64,000 nucleotides of DNA from Duganella aceris (lineage in GTDB: Bacteria; Pseudomonadota; Gammaproteobacteria; Burkholderiales; Burkholderiaceae_D), in assembly GCF_011090165.1 (NCBI RefSeq), contig NZ_JAADJT010000001.1, positions 310,001-374,000 of the forward strand, given 5' to 3'. Below the pieces are notes generated by a model. That model did not search any database, was not told the DNA's origin, and saw nothing but the letters and a program-made list of their open reading frames with translations. The translations under genes were made by a program, and so were the position numbers. How positions within the stretch are numbered: position 1 is the first letter of the stretch; the number at the start of each line of letters is the position of its first letter. Below, piece by piece: positions 1-8,444 of the stretch.

Positions 1-1
1 G

Positions 2-58
2 CTGATCCCTAAAACCGTCAACATCGCCAGCCGGGTGTGGACCTGGCAACCGAAGTAA
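2..58 (+). CDS. possible C-terminal end of an unidentified protein (cut by window edge)
   Basis: An open frame enters from the left edge and runs 18 codons to a TAA at 56-58, ending ...VNIASRVWTWQPK. It is too short to assign to a family. The following gene starts 71 bp downstream on the same strand. It could equally be non-coding. Confidence 0.25.
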   Translation: MIPKTVNIASRVWTWQPK

Positions 59-102
59 GCACCTTTGATCCAGCTAAAGCCCTTACCGGCTGAGCAGCCT
101 AA

Positions 103-125
103 GCTGGCGGTTCAGCCAGCGAGGG
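103..125 (+). promoter_or_regulatory. hairpin abutting the ribosome binding site of the PIN gene
   Basis: A perfect 6-bp stem (GCTGGC, loop GGTTCA, GCCAGC, 103-120) is directly followed by the purine-rich GAGGG (121-125), four bases before the ATG at 130. An alternative pairing of GGCTGA (88-93) with TCAGCC (112-117) is also possible. A structure this close to the Shine-Dalgarno could tune translation of a putative toxin; that role is inference. Confidence 0.3.
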
Positions 126-129
126 CATC

Positions 130-618
130 ATGCATCCAACTATCTATCTCGACACTTCCGTGGTCTGTCACCTGACGGATCCACCGAGCAGCAATGCCAT
201 TACACGCGCCTGCCAGCAGCTGACGCAGTTGTGGTGGCACACCCGCTGCGTCCGCAGCCAAACTCATGTGTCTGAATATGTAATTCAAGAAATCAGGGAG
301 GGCGATCCGCTTAGAGCTGCGCGACGCTTTAACGAAGTCCAATATTTGAATCAATTCGCGGCGGGCGAGCGTGTTACGGCGGTTTCTGAACTTTTGTTAT
401 TAGGGGGAGGTCTAACAGCGAAGGCTAGAAAAGCAAGCGAGCAGATAGCCTGCGCAGCGGTAAATCATTGTGAAATTTTGCTTACCTGGAATTGCAGAGA
501 TATAGCAAACGCAGAAAAATTGCCGCTGCTTCGGATGTTGATGCAAGGAGCAGAGTGGGGGCTGCCCGAATTGGTTACCCCCTTTGAAATTATGGAGAAC
601 CGCTATGAAAATCTATGA
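130..618 (+). CDS. PIN-domain protein, putative VapC-like toxin ribonuclease
   Basis: The 162-aa protein opens with the PIN signature YLDTSVV, which gives the first metal-binding Asp (D8). Further candidate acidic ligands are E49/E54, E104 and the Asp of TWNCRDI (D124). PIN proteins of this size are usually Mg-dependent RNases acting as type II toxins. The start at 130 is preceded by GAGGG. Its last 14 bases overlap the next gene, which fits a two-gene toxin-antitoxin operon in which the toxin comes first. The gene is visibly less GC-biased than the core genes to the right, suggesting acquisition. The family call is solid; the toxin role is inference. Confidence 0.75.
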   Translation: MHPTIYLDTSVVCHLTDPPSSNAITRACQQLTQLWWHTRCVRSQTHVSEYVIQEIREGDPLRAARRFNEVQYLNQFAAGERVTAVSELLLLGGGLTAKARKASEQIACAAVNHCEILLTWNCRDIANAEKLPLLRMLMQGAEWGLPELVTPFEIMENRYENL

Positions 619-889
619 CGTAGAAATCCCCGACGACCTGGAAATTCCCGAGCTGAGCGAAAAAGATATCGCGGAGTTGGAAGCACTACGTGAGGAAATT
701 AAGCGAGACAGGCAGGAGCAGGCGGCACGGTTGGCCAAGTCCCCGTTTAAGGATTTTCAGTTCGGATGTGCCAGCATTACAACAGTCGAACTTCCGCCAC
801 CCACCGTCAATGTCGAGGCGATGCGGAAAATGCCGCCGCGTCTGCGCGCTATTTTTGTCTACGCGCATCGCGACCACATCACGTATTAA
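605..889 (+). CDS. small acidic protein, candidate antitoxin partner of the PIN protein
   Basis: The protein has 94 aa from the ATG at 605, chosen because GGAG lies 7 bases upstream (594-597). A start at 584 would extend further into the PIN gene without a good ribosome binding site. The N-terminal half is strongly acidic and probably helical (DDLEIPELSEKDIAELEAL), followed by a basic patch. I recognise no DNA-binding fold. The 14-bp overlap with the PIN gene implies co-translation, and position and charge suggest an antitoxin, but no named family is recognised. The stop at 887-889 overlaps the end of the convergent DUF971 gene by 4 bases. Confidence 0.5.
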   Translation: MKIYDVEIPDDLEIPELSEKDIAELEALREEIKRDRQEQAARLAKSPFKDFQFGCASITTVELPPPTVNVEAMRKMPPRLRAIFVYAHRDHITY

Positions 890-1314
890 TGTTTATGGCC
901 GCAGGACGGGCCGTGGACGTGGCCGGTTGAGGGGCCGGTCAGGGAACGCCCTGGTTCGCGACCGGTGTCGCCTTCGAAGCCGGAGGCGTGCAGGCGGTCC
1001 ATATAGGTCGCCCACAACGCATCCTTCTCGTTGCCCAGCTTGTACAGATAATCCCACGTGAACAGCCCGGTGTTGTGGCCATCGGTGAAGGTCGGCTGCA
1101 CCGCGTAGTTGCCGACGGGGTCCATCGCGGCGATGCCGACTTCGCGCTTGCCGACCTGGAGCACTTCCTGCCCCGGTCCGTGCCCCATCACCTCGGCCGA
1201 CGGCGAATACACCCGCAGCAGCTCGAACGGGATCCTGAACGCGGCGCCGTCATCGAATTCGATGTCGAGCACTTTGGATTTGTTGTGGACGGTCAGTGCG
1301 GTCGGTTGCTTCAT
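886..1314 (-). CDS. DUF971 family protein (GBBH-like N-terminal fold)
   Basis: The 142-aa protein carries the DUF971 core: VLDIEFDDGAAFRIPFELLRVYSPSAEV near the N-terminus, then VGKREVGIAAMDPVGNYAVQPTFTDGHNTGLFTWDYLY. The same fold forms the N-terminal domain of gamma-butyrobetaine hydroxylase. The C-terminus is His-rich (HVHGPSCGHKH), which could bind metal. The start at 1314 (MKQPTALTV) overlaps the stop of the upstream HIT gene as ATGA, so translation is probably coupled. A longer frame upstream only repeats the HIT gene out of register. Such proteins are sometimes linked to Fe-S metabolism; the specific role here is unknown. Confidence 0.8.
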   Translation of the reverse strand: MKQPTALTVHNKSKVLDIEFDDGAAFRIPFELLRVYSPSAEVMGHGPGQEVLQVGKREVGIAAMDPVGNYAVQPTFTDGHNTGLFTWDYLYKLGNEKDALWATYMDRLHASGFEGDTGREPGRSLTGPSTGHVHGPSCGHKH

Positions 1315-1748
1315 GTCGGTACTTTCAAACGTTCGATAATGGCGGCGTGCAAGGCAGGCAGCAGCGCGCGGCGCGCGGCCAGCGCTTCCGGCGCCGACCC
1401 GCGCTGCGCCACCGCCCAAGTCGGGCTGGGGAAATGCGCGTCGTCCAGGTAGCGTGGAATTACATGCCAGTGCACATGCGGCGTCATGTTACCAAAACTG
1501 GCGACATTTATTTTTTCCGGCGCCAACACGGCGCGCTGCGCCGCCTCCACCGCCCAGACCGCGTCCATCACGCGATGGCGGTCGGCCGCGTCCAGGTCGG
1601 TCATCTCCTTGACGTGCGCGTTCCACACCACGCGCGTGAAGCCCGGATACTCGGGCTCGTCCACGGCGACCACCGACAGTTGATGGTCGCTCCAGATCAG
1701 CACGCCTTCAGCCGGCGCGGCCAGCAGCTGGCAAAGGTCGCAGGCCAT
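1311..1748 (-). CDS. HIT family nucleotide hydrolase/transferase
   Basis: The 145-aa protein contains the histidine triad TPHVHWHVIPR near residues 90-100, whose middle His is the nucleophile of HIT enzymes. These hydrolyse nucleotidyl phosphoramidates or dinucleoside polyphosphates. MACDLCQLL at the N-terminus gives a CxxC of the sort that binds zinc in some HIT proteins. Its ATG overlaps the stop of the upstream oxidoreductase (TAATG) and its stop overlaps the downstream DUF971 start (ATGA), so all three are one coupled operon. The substrate cannot be read from sequence. Confidence 0.88.
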   Translation of the reverse strand: MACDLCQLLAAPAEGVLIWSDHQLSVVAVDEPEYPGFTRVVWNAHVKEMTDLDAADRHRVMDAVWAVEAAQRAVLAPEKINVASFGNMTPHVHWHVIPRYLDDAHFPSPTWAVAQRGSAPEALAARRALLPALHAAIIERLKVPT

Positions 1749-4700
1749 TACACCAGCACCCGCTCGATGCCGCCGTCGTTGGCGCGCTTGACGTAGTCCG
1801 GCATCCAGTTCTCGCCCAGCAGATGCTTGGCGATCTCGACCACGATGTAGTCGGCGGTGGTGCCCGAATCGTCGTTGTAGCGCGACAGGCCTTGCAGGCA
1901 CGACGGGCAGCTGGTCAGGATCTTGACGTCGCCTTCGAAACCGTCGGCGCGCAGCTTGTCGGCGCCCTTGACCATTTCCTCTTCCTTGCGGAAGCGGACT
2001 TGCGTCGAGATGTCCGGACGCGCCACGGCCAGCGTCCCCGATTCGCCGCAGCAGCGGTCGTTCTTCTCGATCTTGACGTTGTCGACGGTCGAGATCAGCG
2101 AGTTGATGGTCTTGCCCGACTCCTGCAGCTTCATCGGATTGTGGCACGGCTCGTGGTACATATAGCGCGTGCCGTTGACGCCCTCCAGCTTGACGTTTTT
2201 CTCCAGCAGGTACTCATGGATGTCCATGATGCGGCAGCCCGGGAAGATCTTCTCGAACTGGTAGGTCGCCAGCTGGTCGTAGCAGGTGCCGCACGAAACC
2301 AGCACCGTCTTGATGTCCAGATAGTTGAGCGTGTTCGCCATGCGGTGGAACAGCACGCGGTTATCGGTCATCATCTTCTCGGCCTTGTCGTACTCGCCGG
2401 CGCCGCGCTGCGGATAACCGCAGCACAGATAGCCCGGCGGCAGCACGGTCTGCACGCCGACTTCCCACAGCATCGCCTGGGTCGCCAGGCCGACTTGCGA
2501 GAACAGCCGCTCCGAGCCGCAGCCCGGGAAGTAGAACACCGCTTCGGTATCGGCGTTGGTCTTCTTCGGATCGCGGATGATCGGGATGACCTTGTCGTCC
2601 TCGATATCCAGCAGCGCACGCGCGGATTTCTTCGGCAGGTTGCCCGGCATCTTCTTGTTGATGAAGTGGATCACCTGCGCCTTGACCGGCGGCTTGCCGA
2701 CGCTCGGCGGCGGCGCCTTGGTCTGCTTCTTGGCCAGCTTCTTGAATACGTCGTGGCCGAAGCGCTGCGCCTTGTAGCCCCAGCCGATCATGACCTGGCG
2801 GGTGGCGTTGATGGTCGCCGGATCGGTGGCGTTGAGGAAGAACATCGACGCGGCCTTGCCCGGGTTGAAGGTCTTCTTGTCCATCTTGCGCAGCAAGTTG
2901 CGCATGTTCATCGACACGTCGCCGAAGTCGATGTTGACCGGACAGGGCGTGACGCACTTGTGGCAGACGGTGCAGTGATCCGCCACGTCCTCGAATTCTT
3001 CCCAGTGCTTGATCGAGATGCCGCGCCGGGTCTGCTCTTCGTACAGGAAGGCTTCAATCAGCGAAGACGTCGCCAGGATCTTGTCGCGCGGCGAGTACAG
3101 CAGGTTGGCGCGCGGCACGTGGGTCGAGCACACCGGCTTGCACTTGCCGCAGCGCAGGCAGTCCTTGACGCTGTTGGCGATCGCGCCGATATCGCTCTGC
3201 TGCATGATCAGCGATTCGTGGCCCATCAGGCCGAACGATGGCGTGTAGGCGTTGGACAAATCGGCTTCCATGCCCGGCAGGTTCAGCAGCTTGCCCTTGT
3301 TGAAGCGGCCTTCCGGATCGACGCGCAGCTTGTAGTCGCGGAACGGACCGATCTCTTCCTCGGTCAGGAACTCCAGCTTGGTGATGCCGATGCCGTGCTC
3401 GCCCGAGATCACGCCGTTCAGCGAACGGGCCAGCGTCATGATGCGCGCCACGGCCTGGTGCGCCAATTGCAGCATCTCGTAGTGGTCCGAGTTGACCGGC
3501 AGGTTGGTGTGCACGTTGCCGTCGCCGGCGTGCATGTGCAGCGCGACGAACACGCGGCCGCGCAGCACACGCTTGTGGATCGCGGTCGCCTCGTCGAGGA
3601 TCAGCTTGTAGGCGGCGCCGTTGAAGATCTGGCGCAGCTGGGCACGGATTTCCTGCTTCCAGGTGACGCGGATGGTGCGGTCCTGGACGATGTCGAACAG
3701 GGTGGCGTCCGGCTGCGTCTTCAGGCGTTCGTCGAACACCGGCAACAGGCGCTCCATGCCCAGCGCGGCCAGCTCGGACGTGATCGCGTGCAGCGGCTTG
3801 TCCAATTCGGCCAGCAGATAGGTCCAGCGCGCGTGGACTTGCGCCAGCAGCGTCTCGGTCTGCTGCGCGCGGTCGCCCAGCATTTCCTCGTCGCCGACGC
3901 TGTCGTCGGCGTCGTCGCTCTTGCCGATCGGCAGATTGCCGGCGGCGAAGAAGTCCTGCAATTCGCCGACCAGTTGCAGCTTGTTCTTGATCGACAGCTC
4001 GATGTTGATGCGCTCGATGCCGTCGGTGTACTCGCCCATGCGGTTCAGCGGAATCACCACGTCCTCGTTGATCTTGAAGGCGTTGGTGTGCTTGGCGATG
4101 GCGGCGGTGCGGGCGCGGTCCAGCCAGAATTTCTTGCGCGCTTCCGGGCTGACGGCGACGAAGCCTTCGCCGACGCGGGTATTGGCGATGCGCACCACTT
4201 CCGACGCGGCTTGCGCCACGGCGTTTTCATCGTCGCCGACGATGTCGCCGAACAGCGCCATCTTCGGCAGCACGCCGCGCTTGGACTTGGTGGCGTAGCC
4301 GACCGCGCGCAGGTAGCGCTCGTCCAGGTGCTCCAGGCCGGCCAGGCGCAGGGTCGAGAAGTTTTCGCCCTTGGCCGGCAGGCCGTCCAGGTAATCCTTG
4401 ATTTCAACGATGGACGGGATCGCGTCGCGCGCCTGGCCGAAGAACTCCAGGCAGACGGTGCGGGCGAACTTCGGCATCTTGTGCAGGATCCAGCGGCCGG
4501 ACGTGATCAGGCCGTCGGTACCCTCCTTCTGGATGCCCGGCAGGCCGGACAGGAATTTGTCGGTGACGTCCTTGCCCAGGCCTTCCTTGCGGAAAGTGCG
4601 GCCGGCGATCTCCAGGATCTCGGTCTTGAACGGCGCGCCCTTGGCGTCGCCGCGCGCGGTCGGATGGGTCCATTCCAGCTTGAAACGGGCCAGCGGGGTA

Positions 4701-5776
4701 TCGTGGATCTTCGACAGGTTGTGGTCCAGGCGCGTGACTTCGAGCCAGTCGCCGTTCGGATCGACCATGCGCCACGAGGCCAGGTTGTCGAGCGCGGTGC
4801 CCCACAGCACGGCCTTCTTGCCGCCGGCGTTCATCGCGATGTTGCCGCCGATGCAGGAGGCGTGCGCCGAGGTCGGATCGACCGCGAACACGAAGCCGGC
4901 CTTCTCGGCCGCTTCGGAGACTTTGTTGGTGATGACGCCGGCGCCGGTGTAGATGGTCGCGTACTCGCGGTCCAGGCCGGGCAGCACCTGCATCTCGACC
5001 GGGCCCATGTTGAGCAGCTTCTCGGTGTTGATGACGGCCGACATCGGCGTCAGGGGGATCGCGCCGCCGGTGTAGCCGGTGCCGCCGCCGCGCGGGATGA
5101 TGGTCAGCCCCAGCTCGATGCAGCCCTTGACCAGGCCGGCCATTTCCTCTTCGGAGTCCGGCGTCAGCACCACGAACGGATACTCGACGCGCCAGTCGGT
5201 GGCGTCGGTCACGTGCGAGATGCGCTTCATGCCGTCGAAGCAGATGTTGTGCTTGTCGGTGTAGCGGCCCAGCACCTTGTAGGTGCGCTTGCGCAGATCG
5301 TAGACCTGCTTGAATTCCTCGCCGAAGTCGGCCACCGCCTTGCCGGCCGCGCGCAGCAGCTTGGCCACGTTGGCGCTGCGCTGGCGGGCGGATTCATCGG
5401 CGCCGTCGGCCGATCCGGCGCCGCCGTCGTCCACGGTCAGGCGGCGCTTGTCCACCTCGGCCAGGCGGTGATGCAGCGCGTTGATCAGTTCCTGGCGCCG
5501 TTTCGGGTTGTCCAGCAGGTCGTCCTGCAGGTAGGGATTGCGCCGCACCGCCCAGATATCGCCGAGCACTTCGTACAGCATGCGCGCCGAGCGGCCGGTC
5601 TGGCGCGCGCCGCGCAAGGCATCCAGCAAGCTCCACGACTCCTCGCCCAGCAGCCGGATGACGATCTCGCGATCGGAAAACGACGTGTAGTTGTAAGGGA
5701 TTTCCCGAAGGCGGGTCGCCTCCGGGCCGTGAGGCGTCTCCGCCAGCAAAGCTTGGATTTGTGCAGGGGCATTCAT
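1748..5776 (-). CDS. DUF3683-type FAD-linked oxidase / Fe-S oxidoreductase (D-2-hydroxyacid dehydrogenase-like)
   Basis: The protein is very large at 1342 aa. Visible in order: an N-terminal DUF3683-like region (about 1-190), a PCMH FAD-binding domain (about 195-420, with [17 protein letters not shown]), an FAD-oxidase C-terminal domain with [13 protein letters not shown], two 4Fe-4S clusters ([11 protein letters not shown] near 870 and [12 protein letters not shown] near 930), and two CCG domains ([11 protein letters not shown] near 1117, CCGESGTLA near 1240). The layout resembles GlcD and GlpC/LldE-type modules fused into one chain, so oxidation of a D-2-hydroxyacid with electrons passed to quinone is likely. 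The start at 5776 (MNAPAQIQ) was chosen over 5815 by family fit; neither has a clear ribosome binding site. It heads the coupled HIT-DUF971 operon. Confidence 0.88.
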   Translation of the reverse strand: MNAPAQIQALLAETPHGPEATRLREIPYNYTSFSDREIVIRLLGEESWSLLDALRGARQTGRSARMLYEVLGDIWAVRRNPYLQDDLLDNPKRRQELINALHHRLAEVDKRRLTVDDGGAGSADGADESARQRSANVAKLLRAAGKAVADFGEEFKQVYDLRKRTYKVLGRYTDKHNICFDGMKRISHVTDATDWRVEYPFVVLTPDSEEEMAGLVKGCIELGLTIIPRGGGTGYTGGAIPLTPMSAVINTEKLLNMGPVEMQVLPGLDREYATIYTGAGVITNKVSEAAEKAGFVFAVDPTSAHASCIGGNIAMNAGGKKAVLWGTALDNLASWRMVDPNGDWLEVTRLDHNLSKIHDTPLARFKLEWTHPTARGDAKGAPFKTEILEIAGRTFRKEGLGKDVTDKFLSGLPGIQKEGTDGLITSGRWILHKMPKFARTVCLEFFGQARDAIPSIVEIKDYLDGLPAKGENFSTLRLAGLEHLDERYLRAVGYATKSKRGVLPKMALFGDIVGDDENAVAQAASEVVRIANTRVGEGFVAVSPEARKKFWLDRARTAAIAKHTNAFKINEDVVIPLNRMGEYTDGIERINIELSIKNKLQLVGELQDFFAAGNLPIGKSDDADDSVGDEEMLGDRAQQTETLLAQVHARWTYLLAELDKPLHAITSELAALGMERLLPVFDERLKTQPDATLFDIVQDRTIRVTWKQEIRAQLRQIFNGAAYKLILDEATAIHKRVLRGRVFVALHMHAGDGNVHTNLPVNSDHYEMLQLAHQAVARIMTLARSLNGVISGEHGIGITKLEFLTEEEIGPFRDYKLRVDPEGRFNKGKLLNLPGMEADLSNAYTPSFGLMGHESLIMQQSDIGAIANSVKDCLRCGKCKPVCSTHVPRANLLYSPRDKILATSSLIEAFLYEEQTRRGISIKHWEEFEDVADHCTVCHKCVTPCPVNIDFGDVSMNMRNLLRKMDKKTFNPGKAASMFFLNATDPATINATRQVMIGWGYKAQRFGHDVFKKLAKKQTKAPPPSVGKPPVKAQVIHFINKKMPGNLPKKSARALLDIEDDKVIPIIRDPKKTNADTEAVFYFPGCGSERLFSQVGLATQAMLWEVGVQTVLPPGYLCCGYPQRGAGEYDKAEKMMTDNRVLFHRMANTLNYLDIKTVLVSCGTCYDQLATYQFEKIFPGCRIMDIHEYLLEKNVKLEGVNGTRYMYHEPCHNPMKLQESGKTINSLISTVDNVKIEKNDRCCGESGTLAVARPDISTQVRFRKEEEMVKGADKLRADGFEGDVKILTSCPSCLQGLSRYNDDSGTTADYIVVEIAKHLLGENWMPDYVKRANDGGIERVLV

Positions 5777-6001
5777 TATGCGATTGGACTTGTAAACTGA
5801 ACCCGGGAGGATCATTCTAGCGTATTGCGACGCACCACGCGGGAACAGCCTTAGATGGCCTAAGGACTCTCGGCATCGTCAAAAGAAAGCGAAAATTTGC
5901 AAAAACCGCCAGATCACATGCCGGAAGACATCAAATTTCAACGATGAACTGAAGGAAATTTACGCATAAGCTTATGCGGCAATACGATTGACTGCACCAA
6001 A
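5777..6001. other. intergenic, no gene seen
   Basis: These 225 bp lie between the 3' end of the minus-strand yqaA-like gene and the 5' end of the minus-strand oxidoreductase, so they must hold the promoter of the latter. The stretch is AT-richer than its surroundings (around 5880-5995). I find no convincing hairpin or long open frame. Confidence 0.4.
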
Positions 6002-6493
6002 TTAGCCCAGCAATTGTCCGATCCGGTGCCAAACACCGTCCGGCACGTACAACAGCAGCGTGGTCATGGTTAGGTAGCGCAGCAGTTTGCCGACCGCCAT
6101 GTAGGCCAGGCTGGGCCAGAACGGCAGCTTGAGCCAGCCGCCCAGCGTGCACAGCGGATCGCCGATGCCGGGCAGCCAGGCCAGCAGCATGGTCTTGGCG
6201 CCATAGCGTTCCAGCCAGTGGAACCAGCGGCTCTTGCGCTCCTTGCGGAAGGTTTGCTTGGCCTGGTAGCCGATGTAGTAATCGACCGCGCCGCCCAGCG
6301 TGTTGCCGACGGTGGCGACGCCGATGGCGCTCCAGAACAGCATCGGGTTGGCCTTGATGACGGCAAACACCGCCGGTTCCGAGCCAAGCGGCACCAGCGT
6401 CGCGGAGACGAAGCTGATCAAAAAGACCGATGTGAGGCCCACTTCCGGCGCCGCCAGCACGTGCAGCAGCCAGGCAATAGCAGATTCAATCAT
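6002..6493 (-). CDS. YqaA/DedA-like membrane protein (SNARE-associated/VTT domain)
   Basis: The 163-aa integral membrane protein starts MIESAIAWLLHVL. It has several hydrophobic helices and the VTT-type motifs SATLVPLGSEPAVF, ATVGNTLGGAVDYYIG and AWLPGIGDPLCTLGGW. The size and the conserved Gly/Pro-rich half-loop match YqaA proteins, relatives of the DedA family thought to act in envelope lipid recycling. The start at 6493 is preferred over 6547, which would add a non-hydrophobic leader running into the promoter. It is transcribed divergently from ilvA. Confidence 0.82.
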   Translation of the reverse strand: MIESAIAWLLHVLAAPEVGLTSVFLISFVSATLVPLGSEPAVFAVIKANPMLFWSAIGVATVGNTLGGAVDYYIGYQAKQTFRKERKSRWFHWLERYGAKTMLLAWLPGIGDPLCTLGGWLKLPFWPSLAYMAVGKLLRYLTMTTLLLYVPDGVWHRIGQLLG

Positions 6494-6501
6494 CGGTTTC
6501 T

Positions 6502-6531
6502 TTGAGATACATGAAAGGTGTCCATTATAAT
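6502..6531 (+). promoter_or_regulatory. sigma-70 promoter toward ilvA, overlapping a minus-strand -10 for the yqaA-like gene
   Basis: TTGAGA (6502-6507), an 18-bp spacer and a perfect TATAAT (6526-6531) face ilvA. The surrounding ATTATAAT is self-complementary, so the minus strand also reads TATAAT (6529 to 6524), suitably placed for the yqaA-like gene although its -35 is weak. If used, the ilvA transcript would start near 6538 and have a leader of about 210 nt containing the whole 86-bp palindrome. Confidence 0.5.
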
Positions 6532-6636
6532 GATTCGCACACCGCACGATTGAACAGTCGGATCCCAGCCTACCCGCCAGGGATCAGCACCCCTGCTCCA
6601 CCCCGGTCACCCGCCGGATAGTTAGCATTGAAACTT

Positions 6637-6722
6637 CGGTGTCAGTGCCGACATTCGGACACGAGCTGTGCCGTAGCGTCCGCTACGGCACAGCTCGTGT
6701 CCGAATGTCGGCACTGACACCG
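6637..6722. repeat. 86-bp perfect palindrome (REP/MITE-like), copy 1
   Basis: Two 42-base arms (6637-6678 and 6681-6722) are exact reverse complements around a 2-base centre TC, starting CGGTGTCAGTGCCG. A second copy lies at 32747-32832 with the same length and geometry, and both are preceded by AAACTTC. Here it sits between the inferred ilvA promoter and the ilvA start codon, ending 27 bases before the ATG, so the RNA would form a very long hairpin in the leader. It encodes no protein. Confidence 0.9.
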
Positions 6723-6749
6723 GGCCTTGGAACTCTAAGTTTGCAGACC

Positions 6750-8285
6750 ATGACTATCGACTATCTGAAGAAAATCCTGACCGCGCGCGTCTACGACGTC
6801 GCTGATGAAACCCCGCTGGAACTCGCGCCGACGCTGTCGCAGCGCTACGAGAACCGAATTTATTTCAAGCGCGAGGACATGCAGAGCGTGTTCAGCTTCA
6901 AGATTCGCGGCGCCTACAACAAGATGGCGCACCTGAGCGAGGCCCAGCGCAAGCGCGGCGTCATTTGCGCCTCGGCCGGCAACCACGCCCAGGGCGTGGC
7001 GCTGTCCGCCGCCAAGCTCGGCTGCCGCGCGCTGATCGTCATGCCGACCACCACGCCGCAGGTCAAGATCGACGCCGTCAAGGCGCGCGGCGGCGCCGAC
7101 GTCGAAGTGGTGCTGCACGGCGAGTCCTATACCGACGCCTACAACCACGCGCTGATCCTGGAAAAAGAACAGGCGCTGACCTTCGTCCATCCGTTCGACG
7201 ATCCGGACGTGATCGCCGGCCAGGGCACCATCGGCATGGAGATCCTGCGCCAGCATTCCGGCCCGATCCACGCCATCTTCGTCGCCATCGGCGGCGGCGG
7301 GCTGATCTCCGGCGTGGCCGCCTACGTCAAGGCGATCCGCCCGGACATCAAGATCATCGGCGTGCAGACCCTCGATTCCGACGCCATGGCGCGCAGCATC
7401 AAGGCCGGCGAGCGCATCACGCTGGCCGACGTCGGCCTGTTCTCCGACGGCACCGCCGTGCGCCTGGTCGGCGAGGAAACCTTCCGCCTGGCGCAGCAGT
7501 ACGTCGACGACATCATCCTGGTCGACACCGACGCCATCGCCGCCGCCATCAAGGACGTGTTCACCGACACCCGCAGCATCCTGGAACCGGCCGGCGCGCT
7601 GGCGATCGCCGGCGCCAAGGCCTATGTCGAGCGCGCCGCGCTGACCAAGGATCCGATCCGCAACGAGACGCTGATCACCATCGCCTGCGGCGCCAACATG
7701 AACTTCGACCGCCTGCGCTTCGTCGCCGAGCGCGCCGAACTGGGCGAGGCGCGCGAGGCGGTGTTCGCCGTCACGCTGCCGGAACAGCGCGGCAGCTTCA
7801 AGCGCTTCTGCGCGCTGGTCGGCCCGCGCAATGTGACCGAGTTCAACTACCGCATCAGCGACAAGGACGAGGCCCATGTGTTCTGCGGCGTGCAGATCGC
7901 CGACCGCCACGAATCCGGCGCGCTGGCGCGGCGCTTCGAGGAGCACGGCTTCAAGGCGCTGGACCTGACCCACGACGAGCTGGCCAAGGCCCACATTCGT
8001 CATTTGGTCGGTGGCAAGAGCGCGCTGGCCAAGGACGAGCTGTTGTACCGCTTCGAGTTCCCCGAGCGGCCGGGCGCGCTGATGCGCTTCCTCGATTCGA
8101 TGGCGCCGAACTGGAATATCTCGCTGTGCCACTATCGCAGCCAGGGCGGCGACGTCGGGCGCATCCTGATCGGGCTGCAGGTGCCGTCCGAGGAAATGGG
8201 CGCCTTCGCGCAGTTCCTGACCACGCTGGGTTACCGCTATTGGGACGAATCCAGCAATCCCGTCTACAAGCTGTTCCTCGGCTAG
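6750..8285 (+). CDS. ilvA: threonine ammonia-lyase, biosynthetic
   Basis: The 511-aa PLP enzyme converts threonine to 2-oxobutanoate, the first step of isoleucine synthesis. The catalytic domain has the PLP-lysine motif FSFKIRGAYNKM (near 50-60), SAGNHAQGVALSA and the phosphate-binding GGGGLISG. From about residue 330 two ACT-like regulatory domains follow (VTLPEQRGSFKRF and FEFPERPGALMRF), so isoleucine feedback control is expected. The ATG at 6750 is chosen because the frame upstream (from 6639) merely reads through the palindrome. No isoleucine-rich leader peptide was seen; the upstream palindrome is the only structural candidate for leader control. Confidence 0.95.
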   Translation: MTIDYLKKILTARVYDVADETPLELAPTLSQRYENRIYFKREDMQSVFSFKIRGAYNKMAHLSEAQRKRGVICASAGNHAQGVALSAAKLGCRALIVMPTTTPQVKIDAVKARGGADVEVVLHGESYTDAYNHALILEKEQALTFVHPFDDPDVIAGQGTIGMEILRQHSGPIHAIFVAIGGGGLISGVAAYVKAIRPDIKIIGVQTLDSDAMARSIKAGERITLADVGLFSDGTAVRLVGEETFRLAQQYVDDIILVDTDAIAAAIKDVFTDTRSILEPAGALAIAGAKAYVERAALTKDPIRNETLITIACGANMNFDRLRFVAERAELGEAREAVFAVTLPEQRGSFKRFCALVGPRNVTEFNYRISDKDEAHVFCGVQIADRHESGALARRFEEHGFKALDLTHDELAKAHIRHLVGGKSALAKDELLYRFEFPERPGALMRFLDSMAPNWNISLCHYRSQGGDVGRILIGLQVPSEEMGAFAQFLTTLGYRYWDESSNPVYKLFLG

Positions 8286-8316
8286 CCCCGCAACCTTCAG
8301 TGACAGACCATGCTCC

Positions 8317-8401
8317 GTCGCTTAGGGGTCAGACCCAGGGTCTGGTCGGGGGCTGCGCCCCGCCGCCCCCTGCGGGAGCGGCCCCCACCACGCTTGAGGG
8401 G
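8317..8401. repeat. GC-rich inverted-repeat cluster between ilvA and queF
   Basis: CAGACCC (8330-8336) and GGGTCTG (8338-8344) form a short perfect palindrome inside GGGGTCAGACCC. G- and C-tracts follow that can pair among themselves (GGGGGCTGCGCC to about 8401). There is no T-run, so it is not a classical terminator. It looks like a dispersed intergenic repeat unrelated in sequence to the 86-bp palindromes; its dispersal cannot be tested from one copy. Confidence 0.5.
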
Positions 8402-8444
8402 TGAAACTGCGCTACCATTCACCTTTACCGTATTGAAGAACACC

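Noticed and set aside
1823..5800. 1325-codon open frame on the plus strand opposite the FAD/Fe-S oxidoreductase
   Set aside because: It mirrors the GC3-rich minus-strand gene; the protein is a low-complexity Ala/Arg/Asp/His/Val mixture without domains, the usual antisense shadow in high-GC DNA.
6639..6749. N-terminal extension of IlvA starting inside the palindrome
   Set aside because: The extension simply translates the repeat; the family start is MTIDYLKKIL at 6750.
8286..8444. preQ1 riboswitch upstream of queF
   Set aside because: The region is GC-rich inverted repeats and lacks the short C-rich loop and A-rich tail of preQ1 aptamers.
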